A stretch of 49,612 nucleotides of DNA from Ardenticatenaceae bacterium (GTDB taxonomy: Bacteria; Chloroflexota; Anaerolineae; Promineifilales; Promineifilaceae): the NCBI GenBank assembly GCA_030065875.1, contig JASJCR010000027.1:1-49612 (forward strand). The letters run 5' to 3'. Below, piece by piece: positions 6,772 through 15,593 of the stretch (the stretch's first letter is position 1; each line of letters opens with the position of its first letter). The notes beneath the pieces are model-generated. The model worked only from the letters and a program-made list of their open reading frames with translations. It searched no databases and was not told where the DNA came from. A program made the translations under genes and the position numbers.

Positions 6772-9546
6772 ATGACAGCTTGGGTCCGCCTTTCTACCGA
6801 CGAAACAGCTGAAAAACTCAATACCGATTTGGAAAATGGGCTTACCCTTGAGGAAGTCCAAAATCGCCTGGAGCAGTATGGTCCGAATGAATTAATTGAC
6901 AAAGGGACCAAATCGGTTTTTTCGATCATTTGGGAACAGTTGACCGACGTGATGGTCGTTATTTTGATCATCGCTGCCCTGGTTTCCGCCTTTATCGGTG
7001 AAGCCCAGGATACCATCGTTATTATCGCCATTGTTTTACTCAATACCGTTTTAGGAGTCAGCCAGGAGTATCGTGCGGAGCAGGCGATTGCCGCCCTCAA
7101 GAAACTGTCCGTGCCGATCGTCCGGGTTCGCCGGGGTGGACAGGTGAGTGAAATTTCGGCCCGCGATCTGGTGCCCGGTGATGTCGTCGAGCTGGCTGAG
7201 GGGAACGTGATCCCGGCCGACGGCCGGGTTACCGAGTCGGCCAACCTGCGCATTGAAGAAGCGGCTTTGACCGGCGAATCTGAACCGATCGAAAAACACG
7301 TCGATCCGATCAGCAAAGACGATGTGGCCCTGGGAGATCAGAAAAATCGGGCGTTTATGGGGACGATGGTCACCTACGGCCGGGGAGTCATGACCATTAC
7401 CGAAACCGGCATGGAAACGGAACTCGGTAAAATTGCCGACCTCATTCAAGGGGTTGAATCGGATCAAACGCCGCTGCAGGAGCGGCTTGACGGACTGGGC
7501 AAGACCCTAGCCTGGCTGGCCCTGATCATCATTGCCATCGTTTTTGCTCTGGGGTTGTTTACCAGTGCGGAAGTGGCCTCTCTGTGGGCTGAAGGAGCCC
7601 CATTTAGCGCCTATTTCTTTAGCGAAGATGTCCAGGAGCTGTTTTTAACGGCTATCAGTATGGCTGTGGCCGCCGTCCCGGAAGGATTGCCGGCCGTCGT
7701 CACCATCACCCTGGCTCTGGGTTCGCAGCGCATGCTTAAGCGCAACGCCCTGATTCGCAAGCTGCCTGCGGTGGAAACGCTGGGATCCGTCACGGTAATC
7801 TGCTCTGACAAAACAGGCACCCTGACTGAAAATAAAATGACGGTCACCCTGCTGGACGTCGCTGGAGATCGGGAAACGGTTGAGCTGTTGGCCGAGCAGA
7901 ATGTTCGGCTGGCGGATGCGGAACGACAGCCGGATACTGAGCCCCCGCTGCGCAGTTTGGCGATCCTTTTAAAGGCGGTGGCCCACTGCAACGACGGCCG
8001 TATCTCCGTTGATGAGGACGGCAAGACCCGGGCGATTGGTGATCCGACCGAAACGGCGTTAATTGTCGCTGCCGGCCGTTTTGGTTTACATAAAGCGGAG
8101 CTCGATCAATCTTGCCCCCGCGTCGCGGAAATGCCTTTTTCATCCGTGCGCAAGCGCATGACCACCCTCCATGATGTCAATGAAGATTCTCACGAATCGG
8201 CTTCTCCCTGGGCCCACGCCCCGTATGTGGCGTTTACCAAAGGGGCGGTCGATGGTCTGCTGGATATCGTCACCCACGTCTGGACAGGAGAAGAAGTTGT
8301 CCCCGTGACCGACGAGTGGCGGCGGCGAATTGAAGATGCCAACGCCGATCTGGCCCAAAACGGTCATCGGGTGTTGGGAGCCGCTTTTCGGCCGGTCAAC
8401 GAAATCCCGGCGGCCGATCAAATGGAAACGCTGGAAAACGATCTGACCTTTGTCGGCTTTGCCGGCATGATTGACCCACCGCGCACCGAAGTATCTGAAG
8501 CGGTCAAGGTGGCCCGCACGGCCGGTATCCGGCCGATTATGATCACCGGCGACCATCCGCTGACCGCGCAGTACATCGCCAAGAAGCTGGACATCACCCG
8601 CAATGAAAAGGTGATGACCGGCTACAAGCTCAGCAACATGAGCGAGGCGGAGCTCAAGGCTCAGGTGGAAGATGTCTCGGTTTATGCCCGTGTGGCGCCG
8701 GAACACAAGCTGCAAATTGTCCAGGCGCTGCAGGAGAAGGGGCAGGTGGTGGCCATGACCGGGGATGGGGTCAATGACGCCCCAGCCCTCAAGCGAGCCG
8801 ATATTGGCGTAGCGATGGGCATCACCGGCACGGACGTATCAAAGGAAGCGGCCGAGATGGTACTGCTCGATGACAACTTTGCCACGATTGTGGCGGCCGT
8901 TCGCGAAGGGCGCACCATCTACGACAACATTCGCAAATTTATTAAATATGTGCTGTCCAGCAACATCGGCGAAATTGTCGTGATGCTGGTCGCGCCATTT
9001 TTTGGGATGCCGCTGCCCCTGATTCCCATCCAAATTTTGTGGGTCAATCTGGTGACCGACGGGGTGCCGGGTCTGGCTCTGGCCATCGAGCCAGAGGAAT
9101 CGGGCACGATGGAGCGCTCCCCATATGATCCGCAAGAAAGCGTCTTTTCGCGCGGTGTTGGCGCCCAGGTCATTACGACCGGCATCATTTTGGGGCTGGT
9201 CTCGCTGGCGGTTGGCTTCTGGGGCTTTGTGATCGGTCTCGATCAACAAGTGTGGCGCACGATGACCTTTACCACCTTAACCCTGGCTCAGATGGGCAAC
9301 GCCCTGGCCACCCGCTCATTTAAAGAGTCCGCTTTCACCATCGGCATTTTTAGCAACCGCTTGATGATCGGGGCGATTATCGTGACCTTCTTGCTGCAGA
9401 TGGCCCTGATTTTTGTGCCATTTTTGCAAAATATTTTCCGTACGGCAGCTTTGAGCGGGATGCAGCTGACCATTTGTCTGGCCGTGAGCGTTCTTGTATA
9501 CGGAATTGTAGAAATCCTCAAAAAAGTACAAAACCGCGAGAAGTAA
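6772..9546 (+). CDS. Calcium-type cation-transporting P-type ATPase (P2A)
   Basis: This 924-residue ion pump hydrolyses ATP to move Ca2+ (possibly Mn2+) across the inner membrane. The actuator TGES begins at residue 167, the TM4 ion-site motif PEGLP is at 303-307, the phosphorylation site DKTGTLT has Asp346, and the hinge TGDGVNDAP begins at 663. The TM6 motif NLVTDG with GLALAIEP follows. The PEGLP and NxxTD residues are those that bind Ca2+ in SERCA/PMCA pumps, which supports calcium over Na+/K+ or heavy metals. The N-terminal cation-ATPase domain and about ten membrane segments are all present, so the gene is full length. It is monocistronic by context, with its own -10 box. Confidence 0.93.
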   Translation: MTAWVRLSTDETAEKLNTDLENGLTLEEVQNRLEQYGPNELIDKGTKSVFSIIWEQLTDVMVVILIIAALVSAFIGEAQDTIVIIAIVLLNTVLGVSQEYRAEQAIAALKKLSVPIVRVRRGGQVSEISARDLVPGDVVELAEGNVIPADGRVTESANLRIEEAALTGESEPIEKHVDPISKDDVALGDQKNRAFMGTMVTYGRGVMTITETGMETELGKIADLIQGVESDQTPLQERLDGLGKTLAWLALIIIAIVFALGLFTSAEVASLWAEGAPFSAYFFSEDVQELFLTAISMAVAAVPEGLPAVVTITLALGSQRMLKRNALIRKLPAVETLGSVTVICSDKTGTLTENKMTVTLLDVAGDRETVELLAEQNVRLADAERQPDTEPPLRSLAILLKAVAHCNDGRISVDEDGKTRAIGDPTETALIVAAGRFGLHKAELDQSCPRVAEMPFSSVRKRMTTLHDVNEDSHESASPWAHAPYVAFTKGAVDGLLDIVTHVWTGEEVVPVTDEWRRRIEDANADLAQNGHRVLGAAFRPVNEIPAADQMETLENDLTFVGFAGMIDPPRTEVSEAVKVARTAGIRPIMITGDHPLTAQYIAKKLDITRNEKVMTGYKLSNMSEAELKAQVEDVSVYARVAPEHKLQIVQALQEKGQVVAMTGDGVNDAPALKRADIGVAMGITGTDVSKEAAEMVLLDDNFATIVAAVREGRTIYDNIRKFIKYVLSSNIGEIVVMLVAPFFGMPLPLIPIQILWVNLVTDGVPGLALAIEPEESGTMERSPYDPQESVFSRGVGAQVITTGIILGLVSLAVGFWGFVIGLDQQVWRTMTFTTLTLAQMGNALATRSFKESAFTIGIFSNRLMIGAIIVTFLLQMALIFVPFLQNIFRTAALSGMQLTICLAVSVLVYGIVEILKKVQNREK

Positions 9547-9556
9547 CTTTATAATT

Positions 9557-9710
9557 AAAGATTTCCGATTGACGACTGAACAGCTTCTACGTCAAACGGA
9601 AATCTTTAGCAACTATACAGGTGCTCTGGCCGGTCTCTGACCGTGCCGGCTGGTGGCTCGGTGAGGACACCGGCCACAGCCTTTGAAGTAAGTTGACGAT
9701 CTGAATAGTT
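9557..9710. other. Structured intergenic region, possible non-coding RNA or terminator
   Basis: No gene is seen between the ATPase and the zinc-ribbon gene. TAAAGATTTCCG (9556-9567) pairs with CGGAAATCTTTA (9597-9608) and inner TTGAC/GTCAA. GCTCTGGCCGGT (9623-9634) pairs with ACCGGCCACAGC (9669-9680) with one mismatch, enclosed by AACTAT/ATAGTT (9611-9616/9705-9710). Neither stem is followed by a T-run, so a simple terminator is unlikely. Confidence 0.4.
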
Positions 9711-9832
9711 ACAATCTTTAATCGAAAATTCCTCCTCTTATATTTTTCTGTCCACCTTTTGTTCATGTCTTATCACAATTTAACACTCTTTCGTCTATGA
9801 TAGATGGGCCTGAGTATGGGACGTTACCAAGA

Positions 9833-10939
9833 ATGAAAAGCATGAAAGCCAGTCGAAGTTGCCCAAAATGTGAAGCCACGCTTGAACACGACGCTCAGGT
9901 ATGCGAATCATGTGATCAAGAATTTTGCCCAGATTGTTTAACCCCCATAGACAGTGATGCCGTCATGTGTCACGCTTGCGGCGCCGAATTTGACGTTGTT
10001 TGCCCTTCGTGTGACGCGCAGATAGATCCAGCGGCCGAGCGCTGTCCAGCGTGTGGGTATCTCTTTTCAGAGAGCACCTCGGCCGAGGTTATTTCCGGCC
10101 GGGCGATGACCACACAAGCCACACTTACCGAAGCCGGCATGCGCGGCGAACTCAACCTAGAGGAACAAACCGACGCCGTCTGCCCCTCGTGTGGGGTAGG
10201 GGTTATTAAGCTGGATGGGTACTGCAACTCCTGCGGCACCCCATACTGCCCAACGTGCGCGCTGGCTGTCGATGACGATGATGAGGTTTGCCCACACTGC
10301 GGGGTGGCGATCTTTTTTGACTGTCCTCAATGCGGCTTTGAGCTAACAACCGGGACCGATTTGTGCCCTGAATGTCACGCTCTTTTCTATATGATTTGCC
10401 CATCCTGCAACCAGGAAGTAGACCCCCTGGCGGAAATTTGCGCCAACTGTCACCAATCATTGGAGATTCGGCAGCGTGAAACTGCGCGAGTGATCCATAC
10501 CGTCGTGGTGGCCGATCGCCTGGTTCGGGGTTTTGCCTGCACCAGCTGTGGTGAGCAGTTCGACAGCCGCACGGGGATTTGTCCGAACTGTTCATTAAAA
10601 GTATGTGTGAATTGCCAGCTGGTTTTAGAAGAGGAGGAAGATTTTTGCCCTCGCTGTCGTCCGGATCTTATCGGTTCAACTTTGCCAGCTGCCGATCAAA
10701 TTGAGGAGGATAGTTCACCCCAAACCCGCTGCCCCACATGTGGACAACCTGTGGAAAGAGAAAGCGACGCCTGCGCTTACTGCGGTCAGCTGCTGTGTCC
10801 TAACTGTGCGGCCGCAGTGGGCGAAGATGATTTTGAATGTGGAAACTGCGGGGCGACCTTCGAGTTAGCGTGTCCGGCATGCGATACGGTCGTTACCGTG
10901 GAGGATACGGTTTGCCCCTCCTGTGGGCTGACGTTGTAA
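9833..10939 (+). CDS. Multi-zinc-ribbon protein with 24 CxxC knuckles
   Basis: The 368-residue protein is almost entirely zinc ribbons. I count 24 CxxC knuckles (for example CPKC, CESC, CPDC, CHAC) in four blocks of 6, 8, 4 and 6, enough for twelve zinc sites. Linkers of about 40 residues separate the blocks. Most knuckles are the CPxC form of double zinc ribbon (DZR-like) domains. No enzyme domain, signal peptide or membrane segment is seen, so the protein is probably cytoplasmic. It may act as a scaffold, nucleic-acid binder or zinc store; the function is unknown. ATG 9797 would also start the frame but overlaps a TATGAT -10-like box (9796-9801). ATG 9833 or 9842 is therefore more likely. 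Confidence 0.8.
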   Translation: MKSMKASRSCPKCEATLEHDAQVCESCDQEFCPDCLTPIDSDAVMCHACGAEFDVVCPSCDAQIDPAAERCPACGYLFSESTSAEVISGRAMTTQATLTEAGMRGELNLEEQTDAVCPSCGVGVIKLDGYCNSCGTPYCPTCALAVDDDDEVCPHCGVAIFFDCPQCGFELTTGTDLCPECHALFYMICPSCNQEVDPLAEICANCHQSLEIRQRETARVIHTVVVADRLVRGFACTSCGEQFDSRTGICPNCSLKVCVNCQLVLEEEEDFCPRCRPDLIGSTLPAADQIEEDSSPQTRCPTCGQPVERESDACAYCGQLLCPNCAAAVGEDDFECGNCGATFELACPACDTVVTVEDTVCPSCGLTL

Positions 10940-11106
10940 ACAGTTGGTTAAGTCAACTATTTGTTAATGAATCGTTTGTAAACTGCTGTTGTTTGGACAC
11001 AAACACGCAGATGTTCGTAGAGAGAAAGCAGAAAGGAGAAAAACAAATCGGGTCAGCTGTGACGTGTGGTCAATCATCTCCCGACGTGTTACCTAGGAGA
11101 ATTATC

Positions 11107-11790
11107 ATGTTAAAAGAATTAAATGGCACATCTATCAACGGAAATGGTGTTCACCAAAATGGGCATGGGCATGCGCACGATTCTGGTGACGCCATGGGAG
11201 TTGAAAACCGCAAAGAGGTCCGTCATCAAGCGATTGAATCAGCCGTTCGAGATATTTTGCACAACGTTGGCGAAAATCCCGATCGGGACGGCCTTTTAGG
11301 AACACCCAACCGCGTGGCCCGGGCATACGATCAACTCCTAGGTGGCTATACGGTTGATCCGGTAAAATTGATTAACGGGGCGATGTTTGATGTCGAATAC
11401 GACGAAATGGTTGTCGTCAAAGATATTGAGTTTTTCAGCATGTGTGAACATCACATGCTGCCGTTTCAGGGGCGGGCCCACGTGGCTTATTTGCCGGGCA
11501 AGCAGGTAGTTGGGCTGTCAAAAATCCCGCGCATGGTTGATATGTTCGCCCGGCGCCTGCAAATTCAGGAGCGCATGACGCATGAAATCGCCGAATTGAT
11601 GGATGAAATGTTGTCACCTCGGGGCGTAGCCGTTGTTGTGGAAGCGTCTCACATGTGTGCCCAGATGCGCGGTGTCGAGAAAGAGCACGCTTATATGGTC
11701 ACGTCGGCCATGTTGGGCGAGTTCAAAACCGACAAAGCACAGCGCGACGAGTTTTACGATCACTTGCGCCGCCAAGCGACGTTTAAGTAG
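11107..11790 (+). CDS. folE: GTP cyclohydrolase I
   Basis: FolE converts GTP to dihydroneopterin triphosphate, the first step to folate and tetrahydropterins. The 227-residue protein has the zinc ligands Cys113 and His116 (CEHHMLPF) and Cys184 (SHMCAQMRG). It also has LSKIPRMV and RLQIQERMT, all classic for the family. AGGAGA (11094-11099) sets ATG 11107; the open frame runs back to 10837 but through the previous gene. The first about 33 residues are an unusual Gly/Asn/His-rich tail ([11 protein letters not shown]), absent from most FolE proteins and able to bind metal in principle. A 14-bp hairpin follows. Pterin-using genes occur at 23235-26721. Confidence 0.95.
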   Translation: MLKELNGTSINGNGVHQNGHGHAHDSGDAMGVENRKEVRHQAIESAVRDILHNVGENPDRDGLLGTPNRVARAYDQLLGGYTVDPVKLINGAMFDVEYDEMVVVKDIEFFSMCEHHMLPFQGRAHVAYLPGKQVVGLSKIPRMVDMFARRLQIQERMTHEIAELMDEMLSPRGVAVVVEASHMCAQMRGVEKEHAYMVTSAMLGEFKTDKAQRDEFYDHLRRQATFK

Positions 11791-11797
11791 CATTGCT

Positions 11798-11830
11798 AGT
11801 ATCCGGGATTCTTTGAGAATCCCGGATACT
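11798..11830. terminator. 14-bp perfect hairpin between convergent genes
   Basis: AGTATCCGGGATTC (11798-11811), loop TTTGA, then GAATCCCGGATACT (11817-11830). It lies between folE and the convergent CCA-type gene, but no T-run follows on either strand. It may therefore act as a bidirectional terminator or an mRNA 3'-end stabiliser. Confidence 0.6.
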
Positions 11831-11834
11831 CTTC

Positions 11835-13412
11835 CTACACCAACTCCCGCGCCAGAGCCAGCGCCTCTTCTTCAGTTGTAATTTCTCCCGCTATCTGTGC
11901 TTCTTCCAGCAAGGTCAACAGCCGGCCAATTTCCGGCCCTGCTGGCAAACCCAGCTTGCGCATCAATACATCCCCATCCAGCAGCGGTGACGGCCTCTTA
12001 TCGGCCGCCACTTGTAAAAAAAAATGATCAAACAGCCCCCCGACAACATCAATTAATGCATCCCAACGGGAGCGCGCGTCATCGCGGCCGTATGTGGCGA
12101 TATGATTTGCCATCGCCAGCAAACCGATATCCAATCCGGCCGCACCGACCTGCTTAAAAAAGCGATGCATCATCCTGGTCGTTAACTCCGGTTCGCGCGT
12201 CAGCTGGGCCGGCCACCTGTGCCCTCGAACAATTTCTTTAACGTAACGCACCGCTTCACGACTAAAGCGCAGCTGAACCAGTCGTTCCGCGGTTTCGGCC
12301 GCACCAGCAGCGTCATCCTTGAAATAATGATCGGTTTCCTCCGCTGGTGGGGGCGCCCCTTGTCCGACCTCCTGGAAAATAGCTCCCAGAGTAAGCAATT
12401 CGCGGCCGGAGAGCGCGCCGGTGACCGGCCGCTGTAAATGGGCCTCCAATTGAGGAGCCCACGGTCGATCCGACGTCAGCCAGTATGATACCGCCTCATC
12501 CAGGGCCGCCAGAACCTGCCACGTGTATGACAACACGGGAACCCCATGGGTAGAAAGGTCTTCCAAGCGGGCAACTTCCGGTAAAATTTTAGCCAATCCC
12601 CCTAATTCATGAAGCAGGGGAAGGGTTTGATGCGGCCGAATGTTGATTAAGTTAAGCAGCTCGTCCCGCACCCGTTCAGCCGATGGCTTGTCCAACATGC
12701 GCAGCCCTTTTTGGGCCGCAGCGGCGGTTTCAGGCTCAATCTCAAAATCAAATTTGATGGCCATGCGCACGGCGCGCATGCCTCGAATCGGATCATCCAG
12801 CAGCGACCGGGCGTGAACATGCCGAATTTTGCGCTTCTTGAGATCGTTTAATCCACCGGTGGGGTCGATGATTTCCGCTGTCGTGCGGGCTAATATCGGT
12901 ATGGCCATGGCGTTGATCGTCAAATCGCGGTCGTGTAAATCAGCCGCCAAATCGTCCCCACGAAAAGCCACAAAGTCGAGATAGGTGTTGCTTTCGGCCA
13001 AAACCACGCGCCCGGTATCGCGTGCCTTGTCTAGCACGTAAGCTGGTTTGCCCAGCAAATCTCCAATGTGAAAAGCGGTTTTGATCCCCTTAGTCGGCAG
13101 CGAAAAATCGAGGTCGTGAGTGACCCGGCCCAAAACCGCATCGCGTACCGCCCCGCCAACGAGAAAAAGTGGACGATCAATTTGGGCAAAGGCGGGCTCC
13201 AGCTCGCTTAACAGCGGCGAAAGCGTCAGTTGCTGACCAGATAAGTCGGCAATATAGCGCACGGTGAGCGGTATTTTAGGCCAATTGTGTCGGCCGGCAC
13301 GCAGCGCGGCCGGGCCGGTATCACCTGTCCCCGCCACCTGATTGTCCGGAGTTAAAGCTACCCAGCGGCCGGCGTAGGCCTGCAGGGGCTGTAAAAAATC
13401 GTCTGTACTCAT
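11835..13412 (-). CDS. CCA tRNA nucleotidyltransferase / poly(A) polymerase family protein
   Basis: Class II nucleotidyltransferases of this family add or repair CCA at tRNA 3' ends. The head domain has GGAVRDAVLG (86-95) and the metal-binding DLD (100-102). The second metal Asp is in YLDFVAF. RDLTINAMA follows, then DPIRGMRAVR with neck helices. The C-terminal part (about 260-460) has an HD-domain-like helical character (HGVPVLSYTWQVL). A short N-terminal extension (residues 12-60, GRWVALTPDNQVAGTGDT) resembles the small DUF5678-type domain and is not part of the usual enzyme. Length 525. CCA-adding versus poly(A) polymerase cannot be separated by eye. It is the last gene after the tdk-hpt-GNAT group, with a heptad array in between. 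Confidence 0.85.
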   Translation of the reverse strand: MSTDDFLQPLQAYAGRWVALTPDNQVAGTGDTGPAALRAGRHNWPKIPLTVRYIADLSGQQLTLSPLLSELEPAFAQIDRPLFLVGGAVRDAVLGRVTHDLDFSLPTKGIKTAFHIGDLLGKPAYVLDKARDTGRVVLAESNTYLDFVAFRGDDLAADLHDRDLTINAMAIPILARTTAEIIDPTGGLNDLKKRKIRHVHARSLLDDPIRGMRAVRMAIKFDFEIEPETAAAAQKGLRMLDKPSAERVRDELLNLINIRPHQTLPLLHELGGLAKILPEVARLEDLSTHGVPVLSYTWQVLAALDEAVSYWLTSDRPWAPQLEAHLQRPVTGALSGRELLTLGAIFQEVGQGAPPPAEETDHYFKDDAAGAAETAERLVQLRFSREAVRYVKEIVRGHRWPAQLTREPELTTRMMHRFFKQVGAAGLDIGLLAMANHIATYGRDDARSRWDALIDVVGGLFDHFFLQVAADKRPSPLLDGDVLMRKLGLPAGPEIGRLLTLLEEAQIAGEITTEEEALALARELV

Positions 13413-13418
13413 TTATAG

Positions 13419-13492
13419 CTTTATAGGTTATCAGGTTTATAGATTATTAGGTTTGTAGGCTAAGAACCTAAAAACCTTGTAACCTAATAAAC
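13419..13492. repeat. Degenerate heptad array forming an imperfect hairpin
   Basis: Just upstream of the CCA-type gene, seven-base-phased words (TAGGTTA, TCAGGTT, TATTAGG) are followed by their complements (ACCTAAA, AACCTTG, TAACCTA). The two arms can fold on each other. Confidence 0.6.
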
Positions 13493-13526
13493 GGCATTTT
13501 GGCAAATTGTGCCCACACATCTTACC

Positions 13527-14243
13527 CTAATTCTTGATCCAGATGCGTAAAGGCCCCAACGTTTGCGCCCCAAGCGCCACCATGGCGGCCAAATCCTCGT
13601 CAGCTTCATACCCCACCAGCGGCCGGCCGGGAAACACCTGGCTCAATTTATGAAGCAGCACCGGCCGCACCGACATTGGATCGATCATCCCGGGTGAAAA
13701 GAAGAGGTTTGATATGCCAACGATCTGGTCGGTTTTTGTGGCAATACCCCCACAGACAACTTGCCCGTCTGCATACCCGGCGATGATGGCGATTTGTGAG
13801 TTAGACAGCAGCTGCGGCTGAAAAAGCGGCCGGTCGGCTGAGCCCCCCCAGGCAGCTTCCCACTGCAAAAGCGCCTCTTTTTCTGCTACCTGCCGCCACT
13901 GCAGCGTGTTTTCTGAGAGCTGGGAGGGAAGGGATACCGTTAACCACGCGGCCGTCACGGCACAAAAGAAACCATGGGGCTGCAGATCGAGAGCCGCAAA
14001 GCTGTCTTTAACGCCCCAACCGGCCGGCCAGTTTAATTGGGTGAGCTGGGAAACCGCCTGCAGCTGTGCCAACTGGTGGTCGGCCGTGAGAGTAATCAAG
14101 TTGGGATAAAACGGGGGAGACGGCCGCTGATTGAGCCAGTATGAAGACGACCAGGCACTTTGCCCTTGATGGGCGTGCGTCACCCACTCACACCACCAGG
14201 CGTTATTCGCTACCGCCTGAGGCAAAAGATCGATCACGGGCAT
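13527..14243 (-). CDS. GNAT-fold-like hypothetical protein
   Basis: The 238-residue protein ends with a stretch that looks like the acetyl-CoA-binding half of GNAT acetyltransferases: IAIIAGYADGQVVCGGIATKTDQIVGISNLFF, then VRPVLLHKLSQVFPGRPLVGYE and ALGAQTLGPLRIW. The N-terminal half (rich in Trp, Gln and Leu) is not recognisable. The substrate is unknown. The ATG shares one base with the hpt stop (TAATG), so it is translationally coupled to hpt, which suggests co-regulation rather than a shared pathway. It could also be a catalytically dead GNAT. Confidence 0.55.
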   Translation of the reverse strand: MPVIDLLPQAVANNAWWCEWVTHAHQGQSAWSSSYWLNQRPSPPFYPNLITLTADHQLAQLQAVSQLTQLNWPAGWGVKDSFAALDLQPHGFFCAVTAAWLTVSLPSQLSENTLQWRQVAEKEALLQWEAAWGGSADRPLFQPQLLSNSQIAIIAGYADGQVVCGGIATKTDQIVGISNLFFSPGMIDPMSVRPVLLHKLSQVFPGRPLVGYEADEDLAAMVALGAQTLGPLRIWIKN

Positions 14244-14794
14244 TAACCACCAAATACTTCCGGCTTCAAGACGGCAATAAACGGAAAATTACGATAAATT
14301 TGAGCAAAATCGAGCCCATATCCGACAACAAATTCGTCCGGCACCTCAAACCCCAAAAAATCGATGGGCACATCAACTTTGTGACGGGATGGTTTGCTGA
14401 GCAGGGAGCATATGCGCAGCGATTTGGGCTGTCGAGCGAGCAGATTATCGCGCATGTAAGATAACGTTAAACCGGTGTCCACAATATCCTCAATTATTAA
14501 GACATCGCGATTGGAAATATCTTTTTGTAAATCGAGCAATATTTGAACCGCACCGCTGCTGTGTGTGGCATCTCCATAGCTGGAAACGGCCATAAACTCA
14601 ATCGTGTGGGGAAATTTACAGGCCCGACTGAGATCGGACATAAACACATAGCCGCCTTTAAGCACGCACAAGAACATCACTTCTTCACTATCTTGATACG
14701 CTTGGGCTAATTCCTCGGCCATTTCGGCCGTGCGGCTGCGGATTTGCTCCGTTGACAGCAGCACATAATCGATATCTGCGTATAAATCCCGCAT
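14243..14794 (-). CDS. hpt: Hypoxanthine phosphoribosyltransferase
   Basis: Hpt salvages hypoxanthine (and guanine) with PRPP to IMP (GMP). The 183-residue protein carries the PRPP-binding signature VLIIEDIVDTGLTL, an LKGGYVFMSDL loop and the FLGFEVPDEFVVGYGLDF purine-binding segment, at the usual family length. It follows tdk by 17 bases and overlaps the next gene by one base, so it lies in a nucleotide-salvage operon. A purine-rich stretch (AAAGAGAGAAGAAA) precedes ATG 14794. Confidence 0.95.
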   Translation of the reverse strand: MRDLYADIDYVLLSTEQIRSRTAEMAEELAQAYQDSEEVMFLCVLKGGYVFMSDLSRACKFPHTIEFMAVSSYGDATHSSGAVQILLDLQKDISNRDVLIIEDIVDTGLTLSYMRDNLLARQPKSLRICSLLSKPSRHKVDVPIDFLGFEVPDEFVVGYGLDFAQIYRNFPFIAVLKPEVFGG

Positions 14795-14811
14795 TTTCTT
14801 CTCTCTCTTTT

Positions 14812-15399
14812 TTAGAACTGCCCATTTCTAGCCGGTAAAACCGCGTGACAATGTCGGCAGCGAGCCTCATAATTTTCGGCGGCGCCAACCATGACAATTG
14901 GGTCGTCGTAGGCGGCTGGATGACCATCAATGAGTCGCTGGGTAAAAGCGGCTTCGGAGCCACATACCACGCATATGGCGCGCAATTTCTCTACCATTTC
15001 AGCCCGGGCCAGCAGGCGCGGCATCGGTCCAAACGGTTCGCCTCGGAAATCCATATCGAGCCCCGCACAAATGACCCGCTTCCCTGACTTGGCCAATTTT
15101 TCAATAACCTCAATAATGCCGTCATCAAAAAATTGGACTTCATCGATGGCCACGATTGTCGTGTCGTCTTCTAATACGTCCCAAATTTTTGCCGAACCGG
15201 CGATGGGGTGTGCCTGAACGTTGGAACCGGCGTGCGAGGTAACGTTGACCGCGTGATAGCGGTTGTCGATAGCCGGTTTTACAACCTGTACTTTTTGTTT
15301 GGCGATAATGGCCCGTCGGATGCGGCGGATCAACTCTTCTGTTTTGCCACTAAACATACTGCCGCAAATGACCTCAATGCGGCCGTGATCTTTGTCCAT
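14812..15399 (-). CDS. tdk: Thymidine kinase (TK1-type)
   Basis: Tdk phosphorylates thymidine to dTMP. The 195-residue protein has the P-loop [10 protein letters not shown] (13-22), the DEVQFF Walker-B-like segment, [11 protein letters not shown], and four Cys for the structural zinc (CVVCG and CRHCH). All are typical of the TK1/type II family at normal length. AGAGGA precedes the ATG. It begins the salvage operon tdk-hpt-GNAT. A strong terminator (15521-15556) separates it from the upstream ribosomal genes, so it needs its own promoter in 15400-15520. Confidence 0.95.
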   Translation of the reverse strand: MDKDHGRIEVICGSMFSGKTEELIRRIRRAIIAKQKVQVVKPAIDNRYHAVNVTSHAGSNVQAHPIAGSAKIWDVLEDDTTIVAIDEVQFFDDGIIEVIEKLAKSGKRVICAGLDMDFRGEPFGPMPRLLARAEMVEKLRAICVVCGSEAAFTQRLIDGHPAAYDDPIVMVGAAENYEARCRHCHAVLPARNGQF

Positions 15400-15429
15400 G
15401 GATTCCTCTTTAGTGATTCGTATATTATT

Positions 15430-15500
15430 TAGCTCAGCGCTGACGCGCCTCTCAGTAGATTAGCATGGGGCTGACGCCCTTGTCAGCATTTTAGCCTGTT
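15430..15500. repeat. Dispersed intergenic repeat words (TTAGC / GCGCCTCTCAG family)
   Basis: The stretch TTAGCTCAGCGCTGACGCGCC then TCTCAGTAGATTAGC shares its words with 26738-26785 (GATTAGCTCGGCGCTATCGC then GCCTCTCAGCACGG) and with 47117-47145. It is a dispersed intergenic family distinct from the heptad arrays. Confidence 0.5.
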
Positions 15501-15520
15501 GATCTAACATATGAAAGGCA

Positions 15521-15556
15521 AAAAAAAAGACAGACGCTTAAAACATCTGTCTTTTT
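15521..15556 (-). terminator. Terminator of the rplU-rpmA-rpmE operon
   Basis: On the minus strand AAAAAGACAGA (15556-15546) pairs with TCTGTCTTTTT (15534-15524) around an 11-base loop. It ends in a run of eight T (15528-15521). It lies 38 bases after the bL31 stop. Confidence 0.9.
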
Positions 15557-15593
15557 ATTGATTTAGTAAACATCCGATCTTGGACGGGTTTGC

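Noticed and set aside
10837..11106. Long in-frame 5' extension of folE
   Set aside because: It runs back through the 3' end of the zinc-ribbon gene. AGGAGA five to twelve bases before ATG 11107 and family alignment place the start there.
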